Assembly: GCA_018432615.1 (NCBI GenBank)
Contig: JAHDSQ010000016.1
Span: forward strand, 28,898 to 92,897
Length of the DNA: 64,000 nt
Reading direction: 5' to 3'
Origin: Clostridia bacterium
Lineage (GTDB): Bacteria > Bacillota > Peptococcia > DRI-13 > SM3-B62
The notes beneath the pieces were generated by a model. That model did no database searches and was not told the origin of the DNA. It saw nothing but the letters and a program-made list of their open reading frames with translations. A program made the position numbers and the translations under genes. Positions 34,005 to 42,848 of the stretch are shown here, piece by piece. The stretch's first letter is position 1; each line of letters begins with the position of its first letter.

Positions 34005-34222
34005 GCCATCACCTCCGCTTTCAGCTTGGCGATGAGCATTTCCGGGTCGATGCTCGTCAGCGCCCCAAACCAGCCGGAACGGAAGAACTGTTCAATACGC
34101 CTGCGCTCATACTGCGCTGAACGGTTGTTGGGATTCATAGAAAGAGTACGCAACGCCTTGCGGTAATCTTTGACCGCCTGAAGAATGATGGCGTTAGCCA
34201 GGTTATTATAATTGTCAATCAT
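34001..34222 (-). CDS. Small phage protein, 73 residues
   Basis: ATG 34222 has TTTAGGAGCG upstream. The product (starts MIDNYNNLANAIILQAVKDYRKAL) is helical and ends in FFRSGWFGALTSIDPEMLIAKL. Proteins of this type are frequent next to DUF1492 regulators in Firmicutes phages. No function is known. It overlaps the regulator gene by 4 bases. Confidence 0.7.
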   Translation of the reverse strand: MIDNYNNLANAIILQAVKDYRKALRTLSMNPNNRSAQYERRRIEQFFRSGWFGALTSIDPEMLIAKLKAEVMA

Positions 34223-34313
34223 ATGTGACACGCTCCTAAACTTTATTTTTTGAAGAAGCAGTGTCGCATTGTTAGCATTGTATATGTAAAGCACGGATGC
34301 GTTGTTTTCATAA

Positions 34314-34598
34314 TCATTGCAGGGAGCCGTTTATAACAGCTCGCACCTCGTCAACCGAACGGACTACCGAAGCGGTGCCGCCACAGGCGAGGATTTTACG
34401 AATAGTTGCCTCTTGCAGTTTTGTTGTTTTGCCGACCGGTGTTTTTACTTCAAATGCGTAAAACTTGCCATCAATACAGGCAACGATATCCGGGATACCC
34501 GCTGTGCCGTATATTCCGCCGTGTTCCTTCCAAGCGAAGCACTTTGGCACAGTTTTTAAATAGCGAAGGATTTTAGATACGATTTCTTTTTCAGACAC
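34314..34598 (-). CDS. VRR-NUC domain nuclease
   Basis: Protein of 94 residues forming a minimal VRR-NUC (PD-(D/E)xK) nuclease: GTAGIPDIVACIDGKFYAFEVKTPVGKTTKLQ carries the D...ExK catalytic set, and QEATIRKILACGG follows. It is thought to process branched DNA in phage recombination or replication. A GTG start at 34598 is set by AAGGAGGATC. The upstream region carries many GTAAC repeats. Confidence 0.9.
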   Translation of the reverse strand: MSEKEIVSKILRYLKTVPKCFAWKEHGGIYGTAGIPDIVACIDGKFYAFEVKTPVGKTTKLQEATIRKILACGGTASVVRSVDEVRAVINGSLQ

Positions 34599-34607
34599 AT
34601 GATCCTC

Positions 34608-34855
34608 CTTGTAACTTATTTGCAGCTTGTAACCTCGTAACCTGAAAATATATAGGTGTGCATATATTTACACGCACACACGCGCTCGCGTATGGTGAAT
34701 TGTTGCGCTCGCGTGTATACCCATAATTTTTGAAGTTACAAAGTTACAAAAGGTAAGAAAAATCAAATTGTGCTTGTATATAGCGGTTTTTGGGCGTAAC
34801 TTTTCTTGTAACTTTTCCTCTTCGGGAAGTTGCGTTTTGGACTGTGAGGTTACAT
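34608..34855. repeat. GTAAC-core repeats and GC palindromes in a coding gap
   Basis: About 250 bases between the nuclease and primase genes with no convincing gene. TGTAAC or GTAAC cores occur at about 34610, 34628 and 34637 in one orientation, about 34735 and 34743 inverted, and about 34796, 34807 and 34850. A decamer GCGCTCGCGT occurs at 34682-34691 and 34705-34714, with outer ACACGCG/CGCGTGT arms. Repeated short sites next to a primase-helicase gene suggest a replication origin, but a regulatory or packaging role is possible. Confidence 0.4.
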
Positions 34856-34864
34856 TTACACTGT

Positions 34865-37402
34865 TCATAGCGGTTCTATCTCTGTGATCTCAAAGCCGGA
34901 CACATCACATCGAGCCTTCAACAGCTCATAATTGAGTGTCCAAACACGCCGATTTTCTGATCCGATGCGTTTTTGCACATTGCTTTCAAGAAAATAATCC
35001 GAGTGAGCCAGTTGCTTTTTGAATTGTGCGTAGGTCAGTGTTTCGCCGACAACGGCGTAATCCTTGCGGTATTTGGTATATTTGTCATATACGGGGTTGA
35101 GCCGAAGCGCCAACACGGTGTCACCATCGCAGAGGGTGTATTCACTTTTTGGATCCAGCCCCATGCGCGACATTATTTCAAGCGTCTGCTCGACCACGCT
35201 TTTATTGCTCAAGCCGCCATCAAGCAAATATTCCTTTGCCGCAAATTCGATGTACTTTGTGCAGCGTTCAAGGTTATGTGGGAGTGCCTCATGCCAAGTA
35301 AGACCGAGCGACTTGCATAGCTTTTCGAGCAGCCGTAGACCGGTTACCATACAGGCAAGGTTATTAACGATACGCGACGGAAGCTCCTTGCTGAAGCATC
35401 CAAGCGCTTCCTCATACCATGAATAACATTCGTTTACTGTTGTTTTCAGTGCGATATTCAATAAACTATGCCCGAAGCTACCGAGCATATCGGCACATCG
35501 GCATAACTCTTGAAAAGTCGTGCGATATTCTACGGGTTTCAGGTCTTTCTTGGAAAATAAAAGCTCGATGCTGCGTTCCCTGATTGCAGCTTCATCTGCC
35601 GATTCCTCACCGGCGACCACAAGCGGGGCGAGAAGCTCATAACTTACAATGCTTTGGTCGGCGCGTCCACGAATGCCTTCTTGACCATCATAACTGTTAC
35701 GAAAATGGTTCAGCAGCGCATCAAGTCGATATTTGTCAATCTTTGACGGCTTGAATTCATCCAGTGCCATCGGAATGACATTAGATGATGCCGCGTCTTT
35801 CATCAGAGTGAATGCCGTCGTCTGGCCGGCTGCGATGATTTTTGCTCTTGAAAAGACGGGCATAATAACCCGCTCCAGCGTATTGCTTTTGCCGCTGCCT
35901 GCTTCGCCGATGAGCATAAGATGAGGAAACTTCACATTCTTCTTTCGCAGATGCTCTTTTATGAAGCAACCACATATCCATGCTAATATTGAAGTCGTTT
36001 TTGCAGGTTCGTTGTAGGACATCAGCTTTTCACCTAATTTCTGAAGCTGGGCCGCCGTTAAAGGCTTTGATGACAGAATACTACTGTCAATGCTGCGGTA
36101 CTTTTCGAGTTGAATGATGTCATCGACATCTGTACCATTTGCGTCAACCGCACCGTCCATAGATACAAATACCATCTCTTTTTCATGCTCGTAGATACCC
36201 ATGGCCTTAACGCCTTTTTTTACAGGCCAGTCTAATTCGGAGATATATGCTTTTAGCAGTTCCAAATCACCATCAGAGCCGGTGTAGCTTAGAGCAATGG
36301 TGCGCTTGTTGAGCGCATTTTTGAATTTCTGCTGGTTGGCAAAATCCGTTGTCATGAAGGTCAACCGGTATGTCTCACCGCGCACGGTTACGAGGTCAGC
36401 AGTAAGTTGTGTTTCCTCATCGGCAACAATCATTTCAACCGGTATAAACACGAAGTTTGTAAGCAGATAGATGTTGTCGTTTCTCTTGCGGTAATATTGT
36501 CCCTTATACTCAAATACAGCTGCGTCACCGCCGGGAGCGTACACATCTTCGGTGATGTCACAGGCCTTTGACAGCGTTTCTTCACCATAGGTCGCTCCGC
36601 TGGCATGATGCCGCTTATCCCATTTTTCACGGAACAAGCCGCTTTGCCGAAAGAGTCTATCCATCTGCTCCTTGTTCTTGCCAGACCAGAATGCAAGCTT
36701 GCAGCAGAGTGCCATATCCGCTTCGGACTGACTGGCGTAGTTATCCCGCCATTCACCTTCCCAGAGCTTCGTAAATGCCTCGCCGTTTTCGGCATTCTTT
36801 GCAAGTTCTAAAAGGTCATCGTCTGTAAGCTGAACGGGTGTATTCTTTTGCAACTTTTTCTTTTTGCTTTTGGGAGGGCGGATATATGTTTCGTGAATCC
36901 ATTTAAGCGTTCCGTTATCCTCGGCGACGGTATTAATAGCACAGTCAAGCTTATTACCTGTCATGGTGAAGTAGCGGGTATGCTCGTACATTTCCACGCC
37001 GGTCTTGGTATTCTTGTTGCCGGTACCGGGTATTTTGCCTTTATAAAAAAGATGAACGCCGGTGCCGGAGGGCGAAAACTCCATGTATGTTGGTTGCCTT
37101 GCGATGATAGCCTTGGCCGTATCGTTAAATGTCTTTGTTTCGGGGTCATAACAATGATCAATGTCTACACCCACAAAATCATCGTCCTTAGAGAACATAA
37201 AGCCCACACCCGTAAAACCATAACGCTCCACTGCATCGGCGGCAGTTGCATAATCCGTCCATGTCGCCGGGTTATTAGATGCAGCACCCTTGCCTGATAC
37301 CGGGTTAAACGGCATCTTTTTATCCTTGCCGCCATCCTTATCGGGGATGAGCCGCCAGTTGACCCATTGCTTTCGTTCCATCAGCTCTTTTGGATAGGTC
37401 AT
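34865..37402 (-). CDS. Phage primase-helicase (PrimPol-like N-terminus, P-loop helicase)
   Basis: Protein of 845 residues. The N-terminal primase/polymerase domain has VGVDIDHC (Asp80, Asp82) and FSPSGTGVHLFYKG with His117, the DxD and H motifs of the archaeo-eukaryotic primase fold. The C-terminal half is a DUF927-type helicase with Walker A LIGEAGSGKSNT near 500 and Walker B-like IPMALDEFKPSK. It should prime and unwind phage DNA for the PolA-type polymerase encoded just upstream. Start ATG 37402 has CGAGGTG before it; it overlaps the DUF4406-like gene by 4 bases. Confidence 0.9.
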   Translation of the reverse strand: MTYPKELMERKQWVNWRLIPDKDGGKDKKMPFNPVSGKGAASNNPATWTDYATAADAVERYGFTGVGFMFSKDDDFVGVDIDHCYDPETKTFNDTAKAIIARQPTYMEFSPSGTGVHLFYKGKIPGTGNKNTKTGVEMYEHTRYFTMTGNKLDCAINTVAEDNGTLKWIHETYIRPPKSKKKKLQKNTPVQLTDDDLLELAKNAENGEAFTKLWEGEWRDNYASQSEADMALCCKLAFWSGKNKEQMDRLFRQSGLFREKWDKRHHASGATYGEETLSKACDITEDVYAPGGDAAVFEYKGQYYRKRNDNIYLLTNFVFIPVEMIVADEETQLTADLVTVRGETYRLTFMTTDFANQQKFKNALNKRTIALSYTGSDGDLELLKAYISELDWPVKKGVKAMGIYEHEKEMVFVSMDGAVDANGTDVDDIIQLEKYRSIDSSILSSKPLTAAQLQKLGEKLMSYNEPAKTTSILAWICGCFIKEHLRKKNVKFPHLMLIGEAGSGKSNTLERVIMPVFSRAKIIAAGQTTAFTLMKDAASSNVIPMALDEFKPSKIDKYRLDALLNHFRNSYDGQEGIRGRADQSIVSYELLAPLVVAGEESADEAAIRERSIELLFSKKDLKPVEYRTTFQELCRCADMLGSFGHSLLNIALKTTVNECYSWYEEALGCFSKELPSRIVNNLACMVTGLRLLEKLCKSLGLTWHEALPHNLERCTKYIEFAAKEYLLDGGLSNKSVVEQTLEIMSRMGLDPKSEYTLCDGDTVLALRLNPVYDKYTKYRKDYAVVGETLTYAQFKKQLAHSDYFLESNVQKRIGSENRRVWTLNYELLKARCDVSGFEITEIEPL

Positions 37403-37833
37403 ATTGTTTTCACCTCGCAGTCTTCCGTAAAATACCGAATCAGCATATTATGTTTTTGCGCCTTGCGTATTTCGTAGCTCATGCCTTCGGATACGGTATC
37501 ACCAAAAACCCACAACTCCTGGCATTTTCCGAGCAGGACACGCCCGAAGAAAAGCCCGAGCTTACGGCTGTCCGGATCGTGCTCATCCATAAACTGCGGG
37601 TAGAGCAGATGCGGTGCGAACGGAATTGCATATTGCTCTACAGCGAAGCGACAATAGTTTTTTGTGCGCTCGGTGTTTGCTTTTATATCCCCGGCAAATG
37701 GTGAACAAATGAATACGAGAGGGCGGTATCCTGTACCATAGCGGCGCTTTAGCTCATCGCGCAGTACCATGCGCATGGCTTTATATGTCGTTGGGTCGTA
37801 ATAACCTTCAGAATTATATTTATCTATCCACAT
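37399..37833 (-). CDS. DUF4406-like nucleoside deoxyribosyltransferase-fold protein
   Basis: Protein of 144 residues with VFICSPFAGDIKANTERTKNYCRFAVEQ and an LLGKCQELWVFGDTVSEGM region, the pattern of the DUF4406/DUF7768 nucleoside 2-deoxyribosyltransferase-like fold. It may act on nucleotides, helping phage DNA synthesis or DNA modification, but catalysis is not shown. It starts at ATG 37833, overlapping the polymerase stop, with GGAGGG upstream. Placement between polymerase and primase genes supports a nucleotide-related job. Confidence 0.75.
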   Translation of the reverse strand: MWIDKYNSEGYYDPTTYKAMRMVLRDELKRRYGTGYRPLVFICSPFAGDIKANTERTKNYCRFAVEQYAIPFAPHLLYPQFMDEHDPDSRKLGLFFGRVLLGKCQELWVFGDTVSEGMSYEIRKAQKHNMLIRYFTEDCEVKTI

Positions 37834-39761
37834 CACACACCCTCCATTTCAACCAGATCGCCGAAATTCGTGCCGTATGCGGCCTCAGCGATGATCGGCA
37901 CATCGAAATCAGTAAAGGGTTGTTCTTCCATACATGCTTTAACAAAATAGACTGCTTCATCGAGCTTGTCAGCTGGGATTTCAAACACCAACTCATCGTG
38001 GATTTGTAAAAAAGGCTTAAGCCACGGGCGTTCTTTCAAGCCAGCAGCAATGCGTCCCATTGCCAGCTTGATGATATCGGCGGCAGTGCCTTGAATTGGG
38101 GTGTTCATAGCGCAGCGTTCCGCAAAAGAACGCTTGCTCCAGTCGGTAGAAAGGATGCCGACAATATACCTGCGGCGGCCGAGCCATGTCTCTGCATATA
38201 GCGTAATGGCGGCTCGTTTTTTTGTTTCGTCCTGCCATTCGGTCAAGCGCGGATAGCCGTTCTTCAGGTTGTCGATGATCCCTGCACATTGTTCCTTGGA
38301 CATATCGAGCCCCGCCTTGAATTTAAGCGTTTTTTGCAGCCCGCTTGGAAATAGCCCGTAAAACACACCGAAGTTGCAGTTTTTTGCGATAGTACGACGC
38401 TCCTTGTAATGCGGTTCATTCTTATCTGCTGCTGTTTTGAACGGAATACGGAAAATGACCGAGGTCGTAGCCGCATGAATATCACCGCCGGTTCGATAGG
38501 TTTGTAGCATCCGCTCATCACGGCAATAAAAAGCACCGACGCGCAATTCTATCTGGGAAAAATCCAATGAGACAATCAAGCTACCCTCAGGTGCTACGAT
38601 AAAATTGCGCACACCAACCGGGTCATTATCTTTGCGCGGGCAGTTTTGTAAGTTCGGGTTGCGCGAGGCAAAACGTCCTGTCTCTGTACCGAGGGGCATG
38701 AGGTCGGGATGGATTCTCCCTGTCGCCGTATGGATATGCGTTAAGTACCCGTCAATGTAAGTGCTTTTGAGTTTGCCCCATTTACGGTATTCCTGTACCA
38801 GTTCAAACAGGCGAATAAGCTCCGGACGCTTGTCTCGGCAGTAGTCAGTGAGCATTATCATAGTCGCATCGTCCGCTGCTTCCTGATGTTTTTCTGTTGT
38901 TTTCAGTACCGGAAGACCAAGGTCACTAAAGAGGTACCTCTTGAACGCTGATGTAGATGCGTTTGCCCCGATGTCTACGCCACCGGTCATCTCGTCGATT
39001 TCATTACGGAGGGCAGTAAGCTTTTCCTCGGCTTCCTTTTGTCTTTTCAGCATTGTCTCTACATTCATCGGAACACCGTTATACTTCATAATGCCGCAAT
39101 AAACCGCAGTAGGCGATTCGATGCGCTCCACGATTTCTCTGTGATGGGGTAGGTTTTTTGCAAACCAGTTGTTGAATTTGTGATACAACCGCAAGGTGTA
39201 GTCACTATCGGCACAAGCATAGGAAAGAGTTTCTTTATCCGCTGGATCCATCTCATCAAAAAGGCGTCCTGCCGTTACGGTTGCAAAATCCGGCATAACC
39301 GCACCGAATAGTGACGTCGAAAGCAGCTTCAAACCGCTGTCCGACAGGTTGCGAAACTCAAATCTACTCTTAAGCGTCAGCTGCGCTGCCGCGATGGTAT
39401 CATAACAAGGCTCACATACGACGATACCCAGTGCATACAGGAACATCGCCTCAAATGAAAGGTTGTGCGCCACCTTGACCACCCTTGGATTTTCAAACAG
39501 GGCTTCTCTTAGGTATTCCGCCACACCAGTGGGGTCAATGGCATTAGTTCCAACCTTATGTGAGAGGGGTATGTACACCGAGCTTCCTTCCTTGACCGAA
39601 ATGCTGATACCAACAATATGTGCCTTGTGTGCGTCCAGTGCCGCCTTCGGCTCGTCGCGCCATTCATCATCCGGCGCTGTCTCAAAGTCAAATGCAACGA
39701 CGTCCACACCGCTGATATAATCGTGTATCTCTTTATTTGTATAGATAATGTTGTAATCCAT
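37833..39761 (-). CDS. Phage DNA polymerase I-type (family A)
   Basis: Protein of 642 residues. A 3-5 exonuclease domain starts with AFDFETAPDD (Asp25, Glu27). The polymerase domain carries motif A SLDFSQIELRVGAFY, motif B RTIAKNCNFGVFYGLFPSG and motif C LQIHDELVFEIP. All catalytic residues are present, so this should be an active replicase. I prefer ATG 39761, with TTGGAGC 7 bases upstream, over the GTG at 39806. Nearby genes supply primase-helicase, a nuclease and an SNF2 helicase, forming the replication module. Confidence 0.94.
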   Translation of the reverse strand: MDYNIIYTNKEIHDYISGVDVVAFDFETAPDDEWRDEPKAALDAHKAHIVGISISVKEGSSVYIPLSHKVGTNAIDPTGVAEYLREALFENPRVVKVAHNLSFEAMFLYALGIVVCEPCYDTIAAAQLTLKSRFEFRNLSDSGLKLLSTSLFGAVMPDFATVTAGRLFDEMDPADKETLSYACADSDYTLRLYHKFNNWFAKNLPHHREIVERIESPTAVYCGIMKYNGVPMNVETMLKRQKEAEEKLTALRNEIDEMTGGVDIGANASTSAFKRYLFSDLGLPVLKTTEKHQEAADDATMIMLTDYCRDKRPELIRLFELVQEYRKWGKLKSTYIDGYLTHIHTATGRIHPDLMPLGTETGRFASRNPNLQNCPRKDNDPVGVRNFIVAPEGSLIVSLDFSQIELRVGAFYCRDERMLQTYRTGGDIHAATTSVIFRIPFKTAADKNEPHYKERRTIAKNCNFGVFYGLFPSGLQKTLKFKAGLDMSKEQCAGIIDNLKNGYPRLTEWQDETKKRAAITLYAETWLGRRRYIVGILSTDWSKRSFAERCAMNTPIQGTAADIIKLAMGRIAAGLKERPWLKPFLQIHDELVFEIPADKLDEAVYFVKACMEEQPFTDFDVPIIAEAAYGTNFGDLVEMEGV

Positions 39762-39826
39762 AAATTGCTCCAATCTGCCGCTTGAGGCCGGGTAGTACAT
39801 GACCACCCGACCTGCGGCTTTATGTT

Positions 39827-40582
39827 TTAAGCGAGCGGCTCTATAACTTCGCCTGTCTCGGGGTCAACATTTGCAGCCACATCAACGGACGATTCGTTGT
39901 CGTAGCCGACACGGACGGAGAATGCTTTGACCTGTTCGGTAAGTCCTGAAATAAGAGCGAATTCCTCGCCTGTTAAATCGCGGTCGACTGAGAACTGCGC
40001 TTGTGAATATGCAATACCGCTGTTGTTGGTGGCCTTTTTTAGGGTGAATTTAGTGACTACCGAATTAGATTTCTTGCCTTTGGAGAGCAGCCGCATAATG
40101 TAGCGAGTAAAGTCCTTAAGCGATCCTGTCGGAAGGGAGAGGATCATCGGAAAAATCTCGCCCTCCCGGAGCAGATAAATGCGGCGACGGTTTTTGCAAG
40201 CTTTCGCTCCGTTCTCTCCAGAACCGAATTTGTTAAACGGACACCCCGCGCAATCGCCGCCGGGATTACCTACGCCGGTGATGCCGTCGAAGCTTCCACA
40301 ATCAGGGGGATTAGATCCGCCGGTGTATTTGTCGGCATAGTAGGCATACAGCGGGTGGTGATGCAGGATAACTGCCGAAAATTCCTTGACGGTTTCAGGA
40401 CTGTCGGGATTTTCACCGGGAATTTCAAATACCGTCATACCTGCGGCAGGAATTTTTATGCGTTCAAAACTGCCGGATAAACCGGAAAGCTCCTCGGTGA
40501 GCGCATCGTTTAAGTTAAAATCTTTCAGTGCCATAAACGCACTGTTCTTGGTTGTAAGAGCTTTGTTTTCGTTGCTTTTCAT
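39827..40582 (-). CDS. Phage replication-region protein with a Cys cluster, unrecognised
   Basis: Protein of 251 residues conserved in character with replication-accessory proteins of clostridial phages. A cysteine-rich stretch (PPDCGSFDGITGVGNPGGDC followed by AGC and, later, KACKNRRR) suggests a zinc or iron-sulfur site. The C-terminal half is beta-rich and ends in DVAANVDPETGEVIEP. It might be a single-strand DNA-binding protein acting with the polymerase encoded downstream, but I do not recognise the family with certainty. ATG 40582 follows AAAGGATG. Confidence 0.6.
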   Translation of the reverse strand: MKSNENKALTTKNSAFMALKDFNLNDALTEELSGLSGSFERIKIPAAGMTVFEIPGENPDSPETVKEFSAVILHHHPLYAYYADKYTGGSNPPDCGSFDGITGVGNPGGDCAGCPFNKFGSGENGAKACKNRRRIYLLREGEIFPMILSLPTGSLKDFTRYIMRLLSKGKKSNSVVTKFTLKKATNNSGIAYSQAQFSVDRDLTGEEFALISGLTEQVKAFSVRVGYDNESSVDVAANVDPETGEVIEPLA

Positions 40583-40624
40583 GATATTTTCATCCTTTCA
40601 TTATTACGAGCCTTGCGAGTAACA

Positions 40625-40677
40625 AGGTTCTGGGGTACCCACTCCAAATCTTTGATTTGGCAAGTGGGTCAGGTTCT
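40625..40677. repeat. 39-bp palindromic element flanked by 7-bp direct repeats
   Basis: A near-perfect hairpin (ACCCACT-CCAAATC, loop TTT, GATTTGG-CA-AGTGGGT; 14 base pairs with a 2-base bulge) spans 40637-40669. AGGTTCT stands on both sides, at 40625-40631 and 40671-40677, like a target duplication. It lies at the 3-prime end of the minus-strand gene at 40677-41099. There is no T run, so it is not a simple terminator. It may be a MITE- or REP-like insertion. Confidence 0.5.
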
Positions 40678-41099
40678 TATTTGCGGGTCGCTTTGCGGAC
40701 ACCCACAGTGGTTTTTTCAAACACATTGACCAGACCATTAAGCCAATCGGGTAATACATCATTGTTTTCTGATATCTGTTCTCTGACAAAAGCCGATAAG
40801 CTGTTGGCGTTGACGGTTTCGTAAATCAATCCGCCATAACCCTCGGCACGAAGTACTTCGAACAAATCCTCTTTGCGGTCGGCCATCGCTGATGCACGTG
40901 TGGTATTGGTAAGGCAGAACACTGTACCGGAACGGGTAAAATTCTGCGTCTCCGTATCCGTCATAAGCTGTGCCAGTACAGCGTCGACTTCCTCCAGTTC
41001 GGCATTAATGTCCTTGAGGCTTTGCTCAATTTCCTTTTTCTCATCGCGCAGGGCTTTAAGCCTATCTGCGAGTTCAAACATTTTTTCTGAATTGTCCAT
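40677..41099 (-). CDS. Phage replication-region protein, coiled coil, unrecognised
   Basis: Protein of 140 residues from ATG 41099 (AAGGAG upstream). Residues 5-45 form a charged coiled coil (LADRLKALRDEKKEIEQSLK), followed by a small alpha/beta domain with LFEVLRAEGYGGLIYETVNA. Similar proteins occur beside SNF2 helicase genes in clostridial phages; no activity is known. The stop codon coincides with the edge of a palindromic element, so the last residues may have been altered by that insertion. Confidence 0.62.
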   Translation of the reverse strand: MDNSEKMFELADRLKALRDEKKEIEQSLKDINAELEEVDAVLAQLMTDTETQNFTRSGTVFCLTNTTRASAMADRKEDLFEVLRAEGYGGLIYETVNANSLSAFVREQISENNDVLPDWLNGLVNVFEKTTVGVRKATRK

Positions 41100-41116
41100 A
41101 GTGAAAATCTCCTTCA

Positions 41117-42571
41117 TTAAATAAATGGGTTGTTGCCGTAGCGATAATCATCAACCAGCGTCTTTGCGAGGTTTGCCTTATTCTTCAATGCGTTCAGCAC
41201 TTTTTCGTCGACTGTACCCTGCGCGGTGAGATAGATGTAAGTACATGGCATACGCTGACCGGCGCGATGAATGCGGGCTTTACATTGCTCGAAATTCGAC
41301 ATCGAGTAATCCAGAGAATAAAACACCATTGTGCTTGCCGCTGTGAGCGTGATGCCCAATCCTGCAGTCGCCACCTGTCCAACAAATATAGGTACATCGG
41401 GGTCATGCTGAAATCTTGCAACATGCTCGTCGCGGTCTTTTACACCGCCTTTGATGAGTGAATAATTGATACGTTTTTTCTCAAGCATGGCGCAAATGGC
41501 ATCCAGTTCCGGTACAAAGCGGGCGATAATGACGAGCTTGCGGTTCTCCTCCAAAGCCGAATCGATGATATCCTCCAGCACGTCCAGTTTTGCTTTACTA
41601 ACCTGTTCAGTAGCGCTGCTTTCATCACTGCCAATGAAACCGCCCGTAAGTTGGGACAGACGAAGGAGCTTTGTTAGTACATTTGTGATGGTGACCTCAC
41701 CGTCAGACAGCTCGGCATAACTTTCCTTGACAAGACTCTGATACAGTTTCATTGCCTTCGGCTCCAGTTCTACTTTGCGGATAATGTCTGTCGTTTCCGG
41801 CAGGTCAAGGCAATCCTTTTTCGTAGCACGAAATGCGATAGAGTGCATACGACGAGTAAGCTCATCCTCCATATTCTTTTTCAAAACGGGTGTATGGTTG
41901 CCGTAGCCGGTCATGAAAAAGAAGTGGTTTCTGAAGCTGTAAAAACTCTGTCCGAAGATACGTGGGTCGAGAAACTTGTACTGGCTGAATATGTCGATTG
42001 CCTTGTTCGTCACAGGTGTCCCTGTTAAGAGCAGCCGGTATTTAGCCAGTGCGCCCAGCCGGTGCATCGCTTTTGAAGCAGCGATATTGTGCGTTTTGAT
42101 TTTGTGCCCTTCGTCGGCGATGATAAGGTCAGGCTTCCATGCTGCAAGTTCGCGTTCTAACCGCCATGCCGATTCGTAGTTCACAACGACTATCTGAAGA
42201 GGCTGGCCGGTCATATGCCGGAGAGTATCGAGCTTTTTTTCACCACTCCCTTTGAGTACAGCAAGCGTGTAATCAAAATCTGCGTGCGCATCGTGTTCGT
42301 CTTTCCATACACCTGTAACTGAAAGTGGTGATACCACCAGCACTCTGCGGATGCGCCTGGCATGATACAAAGCGCCTTCGACTGCTATCGTCGTGAGTGT
42401 TTTTCCGGTACCCATTTCCATTAGCAGTGCAGCTCCGTAGCCCGCTGGCGAATACGTGCTTCCCGGTAAAAGTCCAAGCTTCTCGCAGACAAAATTGAAA
42501 GCGTTGATCTGGTGGGTATAGGGCTTTACCTTAATTGGCATTGGCAGCATTGGTGCGTTGTCATTGTTCAT
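41117..42571 (-). CDS. SNF2-family DEAD/DEAH helicase
   Basis: Protein of 484 residues. Walker A is LLMEMGTGKTLT near residue 50, motif II is IADEGHK, a DEGH variant of DEAH. Motif III-like LLLTGTPVTN and C-terminal motif VI CKARIHRAGQRMPC complete a superfamily 2 SNF2-like core without extra domains. Phage proteins of this type are believed to remodel replication or recombination intermediates. ATG 42571 is chosen because GGAGGTGA stands 8 bases upstream. An 11-base overlap with the preceding small gene couples translation. Confidence 0.9.
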   Translation of the reverse strand: MNNDNAPMLPMPIKVKPYTHQINAFNFVCEKLGLLPGSTYSPAGYGAALLMEMGTGKTLTTIAVEGALYHARRIRRVLVVSPLSVTGVWKDEHDAHADFDYTLAVLKGSGEKKLDTLRHMTGQPLQIVVVNYESAWRLERELAAWKPDLIIADEGHKIKTHNIAASKAMHRLGALAKYRLLLTGTPVTNKAIDIFSQYKFLDPRIFGQSFYSFRNHFFFMTGYGNHTPVLKKNMEDELTRRMHSIAFRATKKDCLDLPETTDIIRKVELEPKAMKLYQSLVKESYAELSDGEVTITNVLTKLLRLSQLTGGFIGSDESSATEQVSKAKLDVLEDIIDSALEENRKLVIIARFVPELDAICAMLEKKRINYSLIKGGVKDRDEHVARFQHDPDVPIFVGQVATAGLGITLTAASTMVFYSLDYSMSNFEQCKARIHRAGQRMPCTYIYLTAQGTVDEKVLNALKNKANLAKTLVDDYRYGNNPFI

Positions 42572-42767
42572 TGACTTCATCACCTCCGCCAGGCAGTTCC
42601 GTAATGGATACGCACTCGACGCTGTCACCCGGCACGATAACCATCACACGGCGCTTTTCACCGAAGAAATGCCGAAGTAGTCGCTCGCGCATTGATACAC
42701 GTCGGCATCTGACGACACCGCCCTCGGTGGGCTTCTTCGAAACGCTGATTTTCAAATTGTGCTTCAT
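42561..42767 (-). CDS. Small basic phage protein, 68 residues
   Basis: Protein of 68 residues, starting MKHNLKISVSKKPTEGGVV, with a basic centre (MRERLLRHFFGEKRR) and an acidic tail. It is typical of the gene before the SNF2 helicase in this phage type, without known function. The ATG has GGAAAGGACGGAG upstream, directly after a 9-bp perfect hairpin. Confidence 0.65.
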   Translation of the reverse strand: MKHNLKISVSKKPTEGGVVRCRRVSMRERLLRHFFGEKRRVMVIVPGDSVECVSITELPGGGDEVNEQ

Positions 42768-42784
42768 TTTTTTCTCCGTCCTTT

Positions 42785-42813
42785 CCGAGGGACGGTGTAG
42801 ATGTGTCCCTCGG
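42785..42813 (-). other. Perfect 9-bp hairpin before the early operon genes
   Basis: On the minus strand CCGAGGGAC and GTCCCTCGG are exact complements around an 11-base loop. It lies between the sigma-like gene and the next ribosome binding site and overlaps the right copy of the 40-bp repeat. Without a T run, it is more likely an attenuator, processing site or protein-binding element than a terminator. Confidence 0.5.
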
Positions 42814-42848
42814 TATACGGAGAAAAGGCGGGTGTTTTATACACCCAT
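42809..42848 (-). repeat. 40-bp direct repeat, right copy
   Basis: Matches 8690-8729 at 34 of 40 positions. Here the repeat contains the final codons and stop of the sigma-like gene. The two copies enclose all phage replication, structural and lysis genes but leave out the sigma-like gene on one side and the SHOCT/recombinase genes on the other. Confidence 0.7.

Noticed and set aside
34668..34868. Minus-strand open frame of 66 codons after the primase gene
   Set aside because: It begins inside the end of the primase gene, has no ribosome binding site of its own and runs through the GTAAC and GCGCTCGCGT repeats. The protein has no ordinary composition.
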